Of a DNA stretch of 39,518 nucleotides, positions 26,134 through 35,006 are shown piece after piece. A model generated the notes under the pieces. The model was not told where the DNA came from, did no database searches, and saw nothing but the letters and a program-made list of their open reading frames with translations. How positions within the stretch are numbered: position 1 is the first letter of the stretch; the number at the start of each line of letters is the position of its first letter. Position numbers and translations under genes: made by a program. This DNA comes from Bacteroides sp. UBA1773 (GTDB lineage Bacteria > Bacteroidota > Bacteroidia > Bacteroidales > Bacteroidaceae). The stretch covers positions 3,284 to 42,801 of the forward strand of contig DCGR01000045.1 of the NCBI GenBank assembly GCA_002315285.1. Reading direction: 5' to 3'.

Positions 26134-27081
26134 ATGAATATGGAACATGATCATGATTGTTGTTGTGGACACGACCACAACCACGAAGAAGAAGTGATGC
26201 ATTATAAATATGCAGAAGCTTTGGCGAAATACGTTACGCATATCCACGACGATGAGGTGGAAAAATCGGTGAAATCATTGTTAAACAATCATTTAAGAGA
26301 AAACGATAACAAGGAAGTAAAGAAAAAACTGCTCAATTGTATTGATTTGACAACACTGAAAGTGACCGACTCGGAAGACAGTGTGATGAACTTCACACAA
26401 AAGGTAAACGAGTTTGAAAACGCATATCCTGACCTGAACAACGTAGCTGCCATTTGCGTATATCCAAACATGGCTGAAATAGTGAAGGACACATTGGAAG
26501 CAGATAACGTGAAAATTGCTTGTGTATCAGGTGGTTTCCCATCATCACAAACATTCATGGAAGTGAAGGTAGCCGAAACAGCATTAGCCATTCACAGCGG
26601 CGCCGATGAAATTGATATCGTACTGTCAGTGGGCAAATTTCTGGTGGGCGACTATGAAGGAATGTGTGATGAGGTTGAAGAGATAAAAGACACTTGCAGC
26701 GAACATCAATTGAAAGTGATACTGGAAACTGGTGCCCTACAAACAGCCTCCAACATCAAAAAAGCGGCTATTCTCGCCATGTATGCAGGTGCTGACTTCA
26801 TCAAAACATCAACAGGAAAAGAACACATTTCGGCAACTCCAGAAGCTGCATACGTTATGTGTAGAGCCATCAGGGAATACTATACAGAAACCGGACGAAA
26901 AGTAGGATTCAAAGCTGCAGGAGGCATCAATACCGTAGAAGATGCCATAAAATACTATACAATAGCAAAACAAATACTTGGCAATGAGTGGCTTAACAAT
27001 AATTTATTCAGAATAGGGACAAGTCGATTGGCCAATGTATTACTATCGGACATCATAGGAAAAGAAGTGAAATTCTTCTGA
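26134..27081 (+). CDS. deoC: deoxyribose-phosphate aldolase with His/Cys-rich tail
   Basis: A class I aldolase splitting 2-deoxyribose 5-phosphate into acetaldehyde and glyceraldehyde 3-phosphate in deoxynucleoside catabolism. The Schiff-base lysine is Lys224 (FIKTSTGK); Lys260 (GFKAAGGI) and Asp161 (EIDIVLS) complete the usual active site. The protein is 315 residues, longer than the common short DeoC. Its first 17 residues are an acidic, metal-ligand-like tail with five His and three adjacent Cys (EHDHDCCCGHDHNH). No signal peptide is present. It is the last gene of its unit and ends just before a strong two-way terminator. Confidence 0.94.
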   Translation: MNMEHDHDCCCGHDHNHEEEVMHYKYAEALAKYVTHIHDDEVEKSVKSLLNNHLRENDNKEVKKKLLNCIDLTTLKVTDSEDSVMNFTQKVNEFENAYPDLNNVAAICVYPNMAEIVKDTLEADNVKIACVSGGFPSSQTFMEVKVAETALAIHSGADEIDIVLSVGKFLVGDYEGMCDEVEEIKDTCSEHQLKVILETGALQTASNIKKAAILAMYAGADFIKTSTGKEHISATPEAAYVMCRAIREYYTETGRKVGFKAAGGINTVEDAIKYYTIAKQILGNEWLNNNLFRIGTSRLANVLLSDIIGKEVKFF

Positions 27082-27084
27082 AAA

Positions 27085-27118
27085 TTAAAGGTGTATGTCT
27101 CGTTACATACACCTTTAA
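27085..27118. terminator. bidirectional terminator deoC / prenyl synthase
   Basis: A perfect 14-bp stem, TTAAAGGTGTATGT and ACATACACCTTTAA, with a 6-nt loop sits between convergent genes. A/T-rich ends on both sides suit termination in either direction. The prenyl synthase stop codon (27115-27117) lies inside the stem. Confidence 0.85.
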
Positions 27119-28086
27119 ATATCTCTTTGAATGACAAAATCAACATACGCAATCAGACCATCACGGATGTCGAAGGGAATACTATGAGGCAACAACGAAA
27201 TGGCCTGATTACGCAGGTCGTTCATCACACAGGTTGCATAGGCAACTCCCCCACCCTCTTTTACCATCTCAACAAAATCAGTAACTTCGGAATATGAGGC
27301 ATCGAGAGAACGAATGCGTTTTGCAGTAGATTGATACTCCGGATGTTGCCTGATGAAATACAATGCAGGAAGTGTCAATTTACCCTCTTTCATATCACTA
27401 CCTGTAGGCTTTCCAATGTTTGAATCAGCATTGAAATCAAAAATATCATCCTTGATTTGGAAAATGGTACCCACGATTTCGCCAAAATTCTGCGCAATTT
27501 CCTGCAAATCAGGTGAAGCACCGGCCGACAGAGCACCAACCAAGGCAGCAGTGGAAAACAATGAAGCCGTCTTCTTACGGATGACACTATAATAAAGCTC
27601 ATACGAAAAATCATCGAGTTGTGTATCAGCCAACTGTTCCAATTCACCTGTAGCCAATAACTGACCAAGCACCGAAATGGAATGAACCATGTGAATGTTA
27701 TTGGTTTCTGACGCATGTTTCAAGCTAAGAGCCAGCAGATAATCGCCCACCAATACAGCTACCTGATTGCTAAACAATGAATTGACAGATTTCTGTCCCC
27801 TACGCATATCACTTTCATCCACTATATCGTCATGCACAAGGCTGGAGGTGTGAAGTAATTCAAGCGAAACGGCTGCATGAAAAGCCGACTGGCTGACTGC
27901 ACCAAAAGCCTTGGCAAACAACAAAGTCAAAATAGGACGCATCAACTTACCATTACGCTGATGAATATGCTGGAGAGCTAGTGTCAAAATGGATTGAGAA
28001 GATTGAAAACAGTCGTTAAACAACAACTTAAAATCCTCAAACTCAGCACTAATGGGTGCAATTATATGTTGATATGACTCGTTCAT
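27115..28086 (-). CDS. polyprenyl diphosphate synthase
   Basis: A trans-isoprenyl chain-elongation enzyme that builds the tail of menaquinone. The 323-residue protein carries both Asp-rich motifs that bind Mg-diphosphate: DDIVDES at 86-92 and DDIFDFN at 213-219. The helical fold is typical of octaprenyl/heptaprenyl synthases; chain length cannot be read by eye. ATG 28086 (MNESYQH) was chosen over an upstream in-frame start at 28131 because a -7 promoter element lies at 28108-28101. Confidence 0.93.
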   Translation of the reverse strand: MNESYQHIIAPISAEFEDFKLLFNDCFQSSQSILTLALQHIHQRNGKLMRPILTLLFAKAFGAVSQSAFHAAVSLELLHTSSLVHDDIVDESDMRRGQKSVNSLFSNQVAVLVGDYLLALSLKHASETNNIHMVHSISVLGQLLATGELEQLADTQLDDFSYELYYSVIRKKTASLFSTAALVGALSAGASPDLQEIAQNFGEIVGTIFQIKDDIFDFNADSNIGKPTGSDMKEGKLTLPALYFIRQHPEYQSTAKRIRSLDASYSEVTDFVEMVKEGGGVAYATCVMNDLRNQAISLLPHSIPFDIRDGLIAYVDFVIQRDI

Positions 28087-28100
28087 ATAGTTTATGGTGA

Positions 28101-28108
28101 CAAAATTA
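28101..28108 (-). promoter_or_regulatory. prenyl synthase promoter -7 element
   Basis: TAATTTTG on the minus strand fits TAnnTTTG, 14 nt before the chosen ATG at 28086. It implies a very short leader and rules out the longer reading frame. No matching -33 TTTG was seen. Confidence 0.5.
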
Positions 28109-28170
28109 CAAAATAAAAGGCGGATAATCATATAAATTTACTAATTTTACATGGTTAATAAATAAGAAAG

Positions 28171-30987
28171 ATGGAGAAACTATTTTTGCTCGATGCTTAC
28201 GCTCTGATATATAGGGCATACTATGCTTTCATTCGTAGTCCGCGAATCAATTCAAAGGGAATGAATACATCGCCCATACTGGGTTTTGTAAATACGTTGG
28301 AATACATCCTGAAGAAAGAGAAACCAACACACATAGGAGTTGCCTTTGATCCTTCCGGCCCAACATTCAGACATCAAATGTATCAGGAGTACAAGGCACA
28401 ACGAGAGAAAACACCTGAAGACATCAGAAAATCCGTTCCCATTATCAAGGAGATTATCAAAGCATACAACATTCCCATCTTGGAAGTAGCTGGCTTTGAG
28501 GCAGATGACGTGATAGGCACATTGGCCACAAAGGCAAGCGAGCAAGGAATCACAACCTTCATGGTGACACCAGACAAAGACTATGGACAATTGGTCAGAG
28601 AGAATGTCTTCATGTTTCGACCTCGTTCGGGTGAAAAGGAGTTTGAAATAATGGGCATCGAAGAAATCAAGGCAAAATTCAATATCAACAATACAATGCA
28701 AGTCATCGACATACTGGGACTGATGGGCGATAAAGCCGACAATATCCCAGGATGTCCGGGTGTAGGAGAAACAATCGCACCCAAACTGATCAAAGAATTT
28801 GGCAGCATAGAAAACCTGCTTGAAAACACCGACAAACTGAAAGGAGCATTAAAAGCAAAAATAGAAGACAACAAGGGAAAAATAAGATTTTCGAAACTGC
28901 TTGCAACAATCCGAACAGATGTGGAGATAGAACTCGACATGGAAAAATTGAAAAAGGAAATGCCCAACGAGAAAAAATTGAGGGAGATTTTTGAAGAGTT
29001 GGAATTTCGAACATTGACCGAACGAATTTTCAAAACCTCTCCTACCCTGCCCAATTCACAAAGCAACGACTTATTCATCCAAGAAAATTCGAAGCAACAG
29101 AAAAAAGTCAATTTGATGGGCGATTTGTTTGCGTCAGATGCAAACGGATGCACAGAAATGGAAAAATACACAAATCTCACACGCTTACATGACACTAAAC
29201 ATTCATATTATCTGATTGATAATCTTGAAGATGCAGATAAATTATATAGATTATTAATTACAAAACAATTCGTCAGTTTAGACACAGAAACCACAAGTAC
29301 AAACGCATTGAGCGCCGAACTGGTAGGTTTGAGCTTTTCGTTTGAAAAAAATCATGCATATTATGTGGCAATACCTGAAAAGCGAGACGAAGCATTAAAA
29401 ATTGTTAATCTCTTCAAGCCATTTTATGAAAACACAAAAATTGTTAAAATTGGTCAAAATATAAAATACGAGATTCAAGTGCTGGCCAATTACGACATCG
29501 AAGTTGATGGACCAGTATTCGACACAATGATTGCACACTACTTGTTGCAACCCGAACTCCAACACAACATGGACTACTTGGCCGAAGTATATCTAAACTA
29601 CAAAACTATTCATATAGAAGAGTTGATAGGTGAAAAGGGGAAAGGCCAGAAAAACATGCGTTCTCTCCTACCCGAGCAAGTTTATGAATACGCATGCGAA
29701 GATGCCGATATAACTTGGCAACTCTACGAAAAACTGAAAACGGAAATAGAAAAAGAAAAACTTACCAAACTTTGCTACGAAATAGAAATGCCACTCGTGA
29801 AAGTATTGGCCGAGATGGAAAGAACTGGAGTACGAGTCGATACGAAAGCACTACAGGAAACTTCGCGACAATATACCGAAAGAATGAAGGAAATAGAGAA
29901 AGAAATTTACATATTAGCTGGAATGGATTTCAACATTTCATCGCCCAAACAAGTAGGAGAAATATTGTTCGAAAGATTGAAAATTGCAGACAAACCAAAG
30001 AAAACGAAAACCGGACAGTACGTCACCAGTGAAGAAGTACTTGAAGACCTGAGACATAAACACCCTATAGTAGAAAAGATTTTAGAACACAGGGGGTTAA
30101 AGAAACTGATAAACACTTATTTGGATGCACTGCCCACTCTGATAAATCCGAAAACAGGAAAAATACATACATCGTTCAACCAAGCAATAACCGCGACAGG
30201 ACGACTCAGTTCGAGTAATCCGAATTTACAAAACATACCCATAAGGAATGAGGAAGGGAAGGAAATCAGAAAGGCGTTCATACCCGACAACGGCGAAGAA
30301 TTTTTCTCAGCCGACTACTCACAAATAGAACTCCGCATCATGGCACATCTGAGTCAGGATGCCAACATGGTGGAAGCATTCCATGAAGGAAATGACATTC
30401 ACGCAGCAACTGCAGCCAAAGTATATAAGATAAACATCCATGAAGTAACACGCGAACAGCGAAGCAAGGCAAAAACGGCCAATTTCGGCATTATATATGG
30501 CATATCGGTATTCGGACTTGCCGAACGTATGAACGTGTCAAGGAGCGAAGCAAAAGAGCTCATAGAGGGTTATTTCAACACCTATCCACGCATCAAGGAA
30601 TACATGAACGAAAGCATTGAGCTGGCCAGACAAAAAGGATATATAGAAACACTGTTCGGACGAAAGCGCTATCTGCCCGACATCCATTCGCACAACGCCG
30701 TAGTGCGTGGCTATGCTGAGCGAAACGCCATCAACGCTCCCATCCAAGGAAGTGCAGCCGACATCATCAAAATTGCCATGGTAAGCATTTGGAAAAGATT
30801 CAAGGAGGAACAAATACAATCAAAGATGATACTACAGGTACACGATGAATTGAATTTCAGCGTATTGCCAAGCGAAAAGGAAGAAGTGGAAAGAATAGTG
30901 ACAGAAGAAATGGAACATGCCTATGCCATGAGTGTGCCACTGAAAGCCGATGCAGGGTGGGGGAGGAACTGGTTGGAAGCTCACTAG
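28171..30987 (+). CDS. polA: DNA polymerase I
   Basis: A repair and Okazaki-fragment polymerase of 938 residues with all three activities apparently intact. 5' nuclease domain (1-290): Asp-rich sites GFEADDVIG and GDKADNIPG. 3'-5' proofreading exonuclease (about 345-525): Asp371 and Glu373 (LDTET), Asp451, and Asp511/513 (CEDADIT). Polymerase (about 540-938): motif A Asp715 in DYSQIELR, and motif C QVHDEL near 893. The proofreading residues are kept, unlike in Taq-type PolI. It is divergent from the prenyl synthase gene and ends before a two-way terminator. Confidence 0.97.
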   Translation: MEKLFLLDAYALIYRAYYAFIRSPRINSKGMNTSPILGFVNTLEYILKKEKPTHIGVAFDPSGPTFRHQMYQEYKAQREKTPEDIRKSVPIIKEIIKAYNIPILEVAGFEADDVIGTLATKASEQGITTFMVTPDKDYGQLVRENVFMFRPRSGEKEFEIMGIEEIKAKFNINNTMQVIDILGLMGDKADNIPGCPGVGETIAPKLIKEFGSIENLLENTDKLKGALKAKIEDNKGKIRFSKLLATIRTDVEIELDMEKLKKEMPNEKKLREIFEELEFRTLTERIFKTSPTLPNSQSNDLFIQENSKQQKKVNLMGDLFASDANGCTEMEKYTNLTRLHDTKHSYYLIDNLEDADKLYRLLITKQFVSLDTETTSTNALSAELVGLSFSFEKNHAYYVAIPEKRDEALKIVNLFKPFYENTKIVKIGQNIKYEIQVLANYDIEVDGPVFDTMIAHYLLQPELQHNMDYLAEVYLNYKTIHIEELIGEKGKGQKNMRSLLPEQVYEYACEDADITWQLYEKLKTEIEKEKLTKLCYEIEMPLVKVLAEMERTGVRVDTKALQETSRQYTERMKEIEKEIYILAGMDFNISSPKQVGEILFERLKIADKPKKTKTGQYVTSEEVLEDLRHKHPIVEKILEHRGLKKLINTYLDALPTLINPKTGKIHTSFNQAITATGRLSSSNPNLQNIPIRNEEGKEIRKAFIPDNGEEFFSADYSQIELRIMAHLSQDANMVEAFHEGNDIHAATAAKVYKINIHEVTREQRSKAKTANFGIIYGISVFGLAERMNVSRSEAKELIEGYFNTYPRIKEYMNESIELARQKGYIETLFGRKRYLPDIHSHNAVVRGYAERNAINAPIQGSAADIIKIAMVSIWKRFKEEQIQSKMILQVHDELNFSVLPSEKEEVERIVTEEMEHAYAMSVPLKADAGWGRNWLEAH

Positions 30988-31013
30988 CAAGCAAACAGAA
31001 AGCATACCCGAAA

Positions 31014-31045
31014 AAAGCAGTCAGGTATTCTTTTCTGACTGCTTT
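31014..31045. terminator. bidirectional terminator polA / thioesterase
   Basis: An 11-bp perfect stem, AAAGCAGTCAG and CTGACTGCTTT, with a 10-nt loop lies between convergent genes. It has A-rich sequence on the left and T-rich on the right, so it can work both ways. A second 6-bp hairpin (CAGGCT-ACGA-AGCCTG, about 31054-31069) overlaps the thioesterase stop codon. Confidence 0.8.
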
Positions 31046-31057
31046 GTCATTGTCAGG

Positions 31058-31807
31058 CTACGAAGCCTGCGAGGGCGACCAGACACTCACAATCTGACAC
31101 ACAGACGTGCCGTCAGACAATTTCGTGATGGGTGTCAGGAAACGACCATTGTCCAAACTTTGAAGGTTAAATTCTATCTCTTCACCAAGAAAACTCTGCT
31201 GGACAAATTTCACATGAATCTGACGAAGTGCATGACCACGTACAAAACCAAAAGTAGCCATGGAAAGAGCCAACCTTACGTAAACCTGATTATTCATGTG
31301 CCCATTGAAATCAGTATCCACGGTAGTGACCGTATGCCGAAACGACTTTTCTGCCTGAGTGAGACGCTGGAAAAGAAAGCGTGTATGGCGCACACGATGA
31401 GCATCATCATATAGACAGAGCAGATCCGGTACCGCAAAACAAGAGACAGGTTTGCGCGTAGTGACATCCGAAAGAACCCATACGCTTGTGCCCGAAGCAA
31501 ACTGCAAACCCTGGACAGTTGACATGTTGAAATCGACATAAGCCTTATACGTGGACAACTCACTGACCGACACTTCCACCCTGATAATGTCCGACCATCG
31601 TGGCATCAAATCCGACAGATGCGCATGGAACTCGGTGATCATCCAGAACATATTCCTTTCATACACATCAAGCGGACCTATTTTTCCAGCCGCAAGATGT
31701 CGTGAAATAGTATCCTCGAAGTAGGAAATAAGCGCATTGATTGAAAAATTGTATTGCGAATCAATGTCCATGAGATTAACGGAATAAGTATTGATAAATG
31801 ATTTCAT
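31058..31807 (-). CDS. acyl-ACP thioesterase
   Basis: Hydrolyses acyl-ACP to free fatty acid in the cytoplasm (FatA/bacterial TE family, double hot-dog fold). From ATG 31807 the protein has 249 residues, the usual bacterial size. The frame extends to 31912, but that would overlap the FadL-like gene and add an unrelated 35-residue lead. The first hot-dog covers about 1-130; the second carries the signature TDFNGHMNNQVY at 165-176, with His170 and Asn168/172 in active-site positions. It is the third gene of the lipid block after the AMP ligase and the FadL-type porin. Confidence 0.88.
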   Translation of the reverse strand: MKSFINTYSVNLMDIDSQYNFSINALISYFEDTISRHLAAGKIGPLDVYERNMFWMITEFHAHLSDLMPRWSDIIRVEVSVSELSTYKAYVDFNMSTVQGLQFASGTSVWVLSDVTTRKPVSCFAVPDLLCLYDDAHRVRHTRFLFQRLTQAEKSFRHTVTTVDTDFNGHMNNQVYVRLALSMATFGFVRGHALRQIHVKFVQQSFLGEEIEFNLQSLDNGRFLTPITKLSDGTSVCQIVSVWSPSQAS

Positions 31808-31822
31808 AGAAGAAAAGGTTGT

Positions 31823-31863
31823 CACATCGCCATCGCAAACCAACAAATTGTGATGGCGATGTG
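31823..31863. repeat. 12-bp intercistronic stem-loop fadL-like / thioesterase
   Basis: CACATCGCCATC (31823-31834) and GATGGCGATGTG (31852-31863) are exact inverted repeats. The stem continues after one mismatch by three more pairs. On the minus strand the hairpin is followed within a few bases by CCTTTTCTTCT and then the thioesterase ATG. It could terminate part of the transcription after the porin gene or protect its 3' end. Confidence 0.6.
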
Positions 31864-31883
31864 CAGGGAATGAAGAATGAACG

Positions 31884-33170
31884 TTAGAAATCAATTTGTA
31901 GACCAATGCCATAAGTCATATTCTTGCGTGTAAACTCATCACACAGGTCATTGTTTGTCAAGATAGTACTTGTCTTTTTCACTGTGTCGTAATAAGAATA
32001 CATACAACCGGCACTCAATTTCAGCTTTGGAGCAACCCTATACGAAGCACCCACACCTACACTCGAACAGTTGCAACAGTAATTCATGTCGGAATAATGT
32101 TGGTCGTCAAGTTCGAACAACGACCGCTGGAAAGAAGTAGAAAGCTGTAAACGAGGGTTCACATCAAATTCAAAACCTGCCAAATATTCGTTTTCACCAT
32201 GTGAAATGACACAGGTAAAAGAGTTGTCGGCATGATGGTCGTAGAAATGGTGATATTCAAGAGTAGCCTTGAACCAATCTATCTGTTTGCTGGCTGCCAC
32301 TGTCAGCAAGGCAGGCAATTCCGCATACTCATGTTCGCCATCAGGAAACAATCCCATAATAGACTCCTTGGTAGAATTTTTTACCTTCAATGCCTGCTTC
32401 ACCTCGTATTTCACACTACCTGCCCAACCGTCCTTCTGAAAGGCCAACGCAAACACCGGACTGACGCAAAAACCTTTCTGACGGGCATCGAGTGACATGT
32501 CATCCATGACAGTGTGAGGGGTGACACCATCGGGGTAAATGCTCACATCGTTGAGATGACCCACAAAATGATAGGTTCCGTAGGTAAAGCGTAGCTGAGC
32601 CGCGACCGACAGATAATCGGACAAACGATAAGCGGCACCCAACTGGAAAGCACCTATGATGGAAGTGGCTTTGAGATACATGTCCAAAGAATAAGGCACC
32701 TTGGAAAAACCCTTGGCCGCCAATGAGGAAGCAATGGTTGATTCGAACGACGACAAGCCATCGGCATACTCCACACTGCCGCCGCCACCACCAAAGGCAA
32801 ACGACGACATCAGCGACAAACGGTCCTTCTTATAGACCAAGTGAAAGCTTGGCACAAAAGGAGCGTAGGTCTTGCCCACAAACTGACGATGGGATGTTCC
32901 GTTCCCATTTTTGTTGTTTGCAAACAAATCGAACGTAGAATCATTGATACGCCGTTGGATGCTTTGCTGCCAATTCAGACCCAAGTGCCATCCATCAGTC
33001 ATAAACACAGTGCCAGCAGGATTGTAATACACTGCATCGCAATCGAGTGTAGTGCCACGAGCAAACTGACCCAAAAAAGCTGCACTCTGATTCGTGTTGG
33101 TAAGCAAACCACCAGCACTGGCCAACAAGGGAAAAATCATGTAAAAAAAAACCAAAACAAACTTTTTCAT
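31884..33170 (-). CDS. OmpP1/FadL-family outer-membrane transporter
   Basis: A 428-residue outer-membrane beta-barrel related to FadL, which takes up long-chain fatty acids and other hydrophobic compounds. The signal peptide runs to about residue 19 (LASA). The mature N-terminus GGLLTN resembles the FadL family, and the hallmark YYNPAG is at 48-53. The rest alternates in barrel-like strands and ends in an aromatic residue (QIDF), as barrel-assembly signals do. It lies 53 nt after the acyl ligase gene, which suggests that imported lipids are handed to that ligase. Confidence 0.9.
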   Translation of the reverse strand: MKKFVLVFFYMIFPLLASAGGLLTNTNQSAAFLGQFARGTTLDCDAVYYNPAGTVFMTDGWHLGLNWQQSIQRRINDSTFDLFANNKNGNGTSHRQFVGKTYAPFVPSFHLVYKKDRLSLMSSFAFGGGGGSVEYADGLSSFESTIASSLAAKGFSKVPYSLDMYLKATSIIGAFQLGAAYRLSDYLSVAAQLRFTYGTYHFVGHLNDVSIYPDGVTPHTVMDDMSLDARQKGFCVSPVFALAFQKDGWAGSVKYEVKQALKVKNSTKESIMGLFPDGEHEYAELPALLTVAASKQIDWFKATLEYHHFYDHHADNSFTCVISHGENEYLAGFEFDVNPRLQLSTSFQRSLFELDDQHYSDMNYCCNCSSVGVGASYRVAPKLKLSAGCMYSYYDTVKKTSTILTNNDLCDEFTRKNMTYGIGLQIDF

Positions 33171-33223
33171 ATTCTATTCTATTTTATTATTACTAACTGA
33201 AAATCTTTAAAGAAAAAATCCTA

Positions 33224-34852
33224 TCACTTATACATACAACGCTTTATCGAATGTTTCGGCGTATGTACGAAACCATCTCTGACAATTTCTATCTTCGAAA
33301 TACGACAGTACGAAGGAAGAACTGAATTGATGTCGGCAAGCAATTTTTTGAGAATAACCTTCACGTCAATCGTTTGCAACTTGTCGTGTTGTAGCGCCAC
33401 CAGTGCCACCAGCGAATTGTTACGCTCCAGCACCAGCGATTCAGACACAATGGGAATATCGTTTATCCTACTTTCAATCTCCTCTGGATAGATGTTTTGT
33501 CCATTCGAAGTAAGAATCATACATTTGCTTCTGCCTTTGATGAAGATGTTCCCATGTTTGTCAATGACACCCAAATCACCTGTCCTGAACCATCCATCAT
33601 CTGTAAACGAAGCCCGAGTGGCAACCTCGTTCCTGTAGTAACCAAGCATCACATGGTCGCCCTTCACCTGAAGTTCACCAACCACCTTGCAAGGATTTGC
33701 GGAATCAACACGAATCTGCATACCATCGACCACCTTGCCACACGAACCGAAAACGAACCTGGAAGCATGTTCGAAACCAATCAACGGACCACATTCCGTC
33801 ATGCCATAACCCACTGTGTAGGGGATGCGAAGTTTCCTGAGAACCTTCTCTACATCAGCATTCAGCGCAGCACCACCCAACGGAATAGCACTCACACGTC
33901 CTCCAAAGGCGCTCATCACACTTTCATGAATCCTATGATATATGATGCGATTGACCAGAGGAATGTGCGTAAGCAGCCTTATCACAGGCTTGTGGAGCAC
34001 AGGTATCACCTTGTTCTTCACAATCTTCTCCAACACCAAAGGGACAGTGATGAGAATGAAAGGGCGGATGTCGGCAATTGCTTTCATCAAGACAGATGGC
34101 GAAGGAATTTGGGTAAGGAAATACACATTGGCACCACCCAGAAAAGCATACAGGAACTCTATCGTCAAACCATACATGTGGGCCAACGGCAGCATACTGA
34201 TGGATTGGTCGCCAAGACAGACAGGAATGTTCTGATGACTATAACAGATGTTCGATGAAATGCTCCGTGCCGAAAGCATGATGCCCTTGGGTTCGCCCGT
34301 AGTACCCGATGTGTAATTGATCACTACCAGTTCATCCAAATCGTCACAAGCATAATGGATCATTTCAGGTGCCAAACCGGTTGGGAAAGCCAGGCAATAC
34401 GCATCATCCAAACTATCGAACGCACGCCGCACATCCTTGTTTGCCGCATACATGCACGTAAAATCATCCACGTCGATCACCGCCTTCACCAGTGGCAACT
34501 GTTCCTCGCGCATTTCATTCCAATGCTGTTTGTCGGTAAACAGCAACACACTTTCCGAATGGTTCACCAAATGTCGGATGTTGTCGGCAGTAAAATCTGC
34601 AAGAATAGGAACTGCAACTGCATGATATGTAGCAGAAGCAAGGAAAGCCGTAGCCCACTGCGCCGAATTCCTGGCCGCAATGGCTATCTTATCACCTCTA
34701 TGAATGCCTATCTGCCCAAACAAAACATGAAACCTTGCCATTTCAGCAGCTACATCCGCATGTGTGAAACTCTCACCACGGTAGTTGCTCAAAGCAGCAT
34801 TATGCCATAGTTTCCTTGTCACATCCTCTAAAATACACAAAAAATGTCTCAT
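33224..34852 (-). CDS. AMP-forming acyl-CoA/acyl-acid ligase
   Basis: An adenylate-forming enzyme of 542 residues that activates a carboxylic acid, probably a fatty acid, with ATP. Motifs: phosphate loop YTSGTTGEPKG (180-190), YGMTECGP (349-356), the ribose-binding TGDLG with Asp426, and a late lysine in TPKHSIKR near the end, the usual A10 position. No signal peptide or carrier domain is seen. The frame reaches a TTG at 34858, but ATG 34852 is preferred. Its neighbours (FadL-like porin, acyl-ACP thioesterase) support a long-chain acyl substrate. AGGGGT direct repeats lie upstream of its likely promoter. Confidence 0.9.
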   Translation of the reverse strand: MRHFLCILEDVTRKLWHNAALSNYRGESFTHADVAAEMARFHVLFGQIGIHRGDKIAIAARNSAQWATAFLASATYHAVAVPILADFTADNIRHLVNHSESVLLFTDKQHWNEMREEQLPLVKAVIDVDDFTCMYAANKDVRRAFDSLDDAYCLAFPTGLAPEMIHYACDDLDELVVINYTSGTTGEPKGIMLSARSISSNICYSHQNIPVCLGDQSISMLPLAHMYGLTIEFLYAFLGGANVYFLTQIPSPSVLMKAIADIRPFILITVPLVLEKIVKNKVIPVLHKPVIRLLTHIPLVNRIIYHRIHESVMSAFGGRVSAIPLGGAALNADVEKVLRKLRIPYTVGYGMTECGPLIGFEHASRFVFGSCGKVVDGMQIRVDSANPCKVVGELQVKGDHVMLGYYRNEVATRASFTDDGWFRTGDLGVIDKHGNIFIKGRSKCMILTSNGQNIYPEEIESRINDIPIVSESLVLERNNSLVALVALQHDKLQTIDVKVILKKLLADINSVLPSYCRISKIEIVRDGFVHTPKHSIKRCMYK

Positions 34853-34921
34853 ACCCAATGTTCATTAAAAAGTCGTTATTTTGTTTTGACGCTGCAAAAA
34901 TGAACATTAATTTCCTGCATG

Positions 34922-34929
34922 CAAAATAA
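34922..34929 (-). promoter_or_regulatory. candidate -7 element of acyl ligase
   Basis: TTATTTTG on the minus strand differs by one base from TAnnTTTG, 69 nt before the ligase ATG. The direct-repeat array starts about 20 bp upstream of it, where an activator would sit. A second one-off match (CATTTTTG) lies at 34902-34895, so the assignment is tentative. Confidence 0.35.
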
Positions 34930-34949
34930 AAGGGACATAGGCACCTCAG

Positions 34950-35003
34950 AGGGGTCAGAAACGCCTATTTAGGGGTGAAATTCACCATTTAGGGGTGAAA
35001 TTC
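34950..35003 (-). promoter_or_regulatory. AGGGGT direct-repeat array, possible LytTR operator
   Basis: Two identical 17-bp units, ATTTAGGGGTGAAATTC (34967-34983 and 34987-35003), repeat at a 20-bp period. A third copy of the AGGGGT core lies 21 bp further left (34950-34955). The array begins 3 bp past the LytTR gene stop and sits upstream of the ligase promoter region. LytTR proteins typically bind paired direct repeats about two helical turns apart, so the neighbouring regulator is the obvious candidate. The repeats are seen; the binding is inferred. Confidence 0.6.
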
Positions 35004-35006
35004 CAG

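Noticed and set aside
31808..31912. Longer thioesterase starting at 31912
   Set aside because: It would overlap the porin gene and translate the intercistronic hairpin; the 249-residue form fits the family length.
33497..34258. A 253-codon plus-strand frame antisense to the acyl ligase
   Set aside because: It lies within motif-bearing ligase sequence and has no family features of its own.
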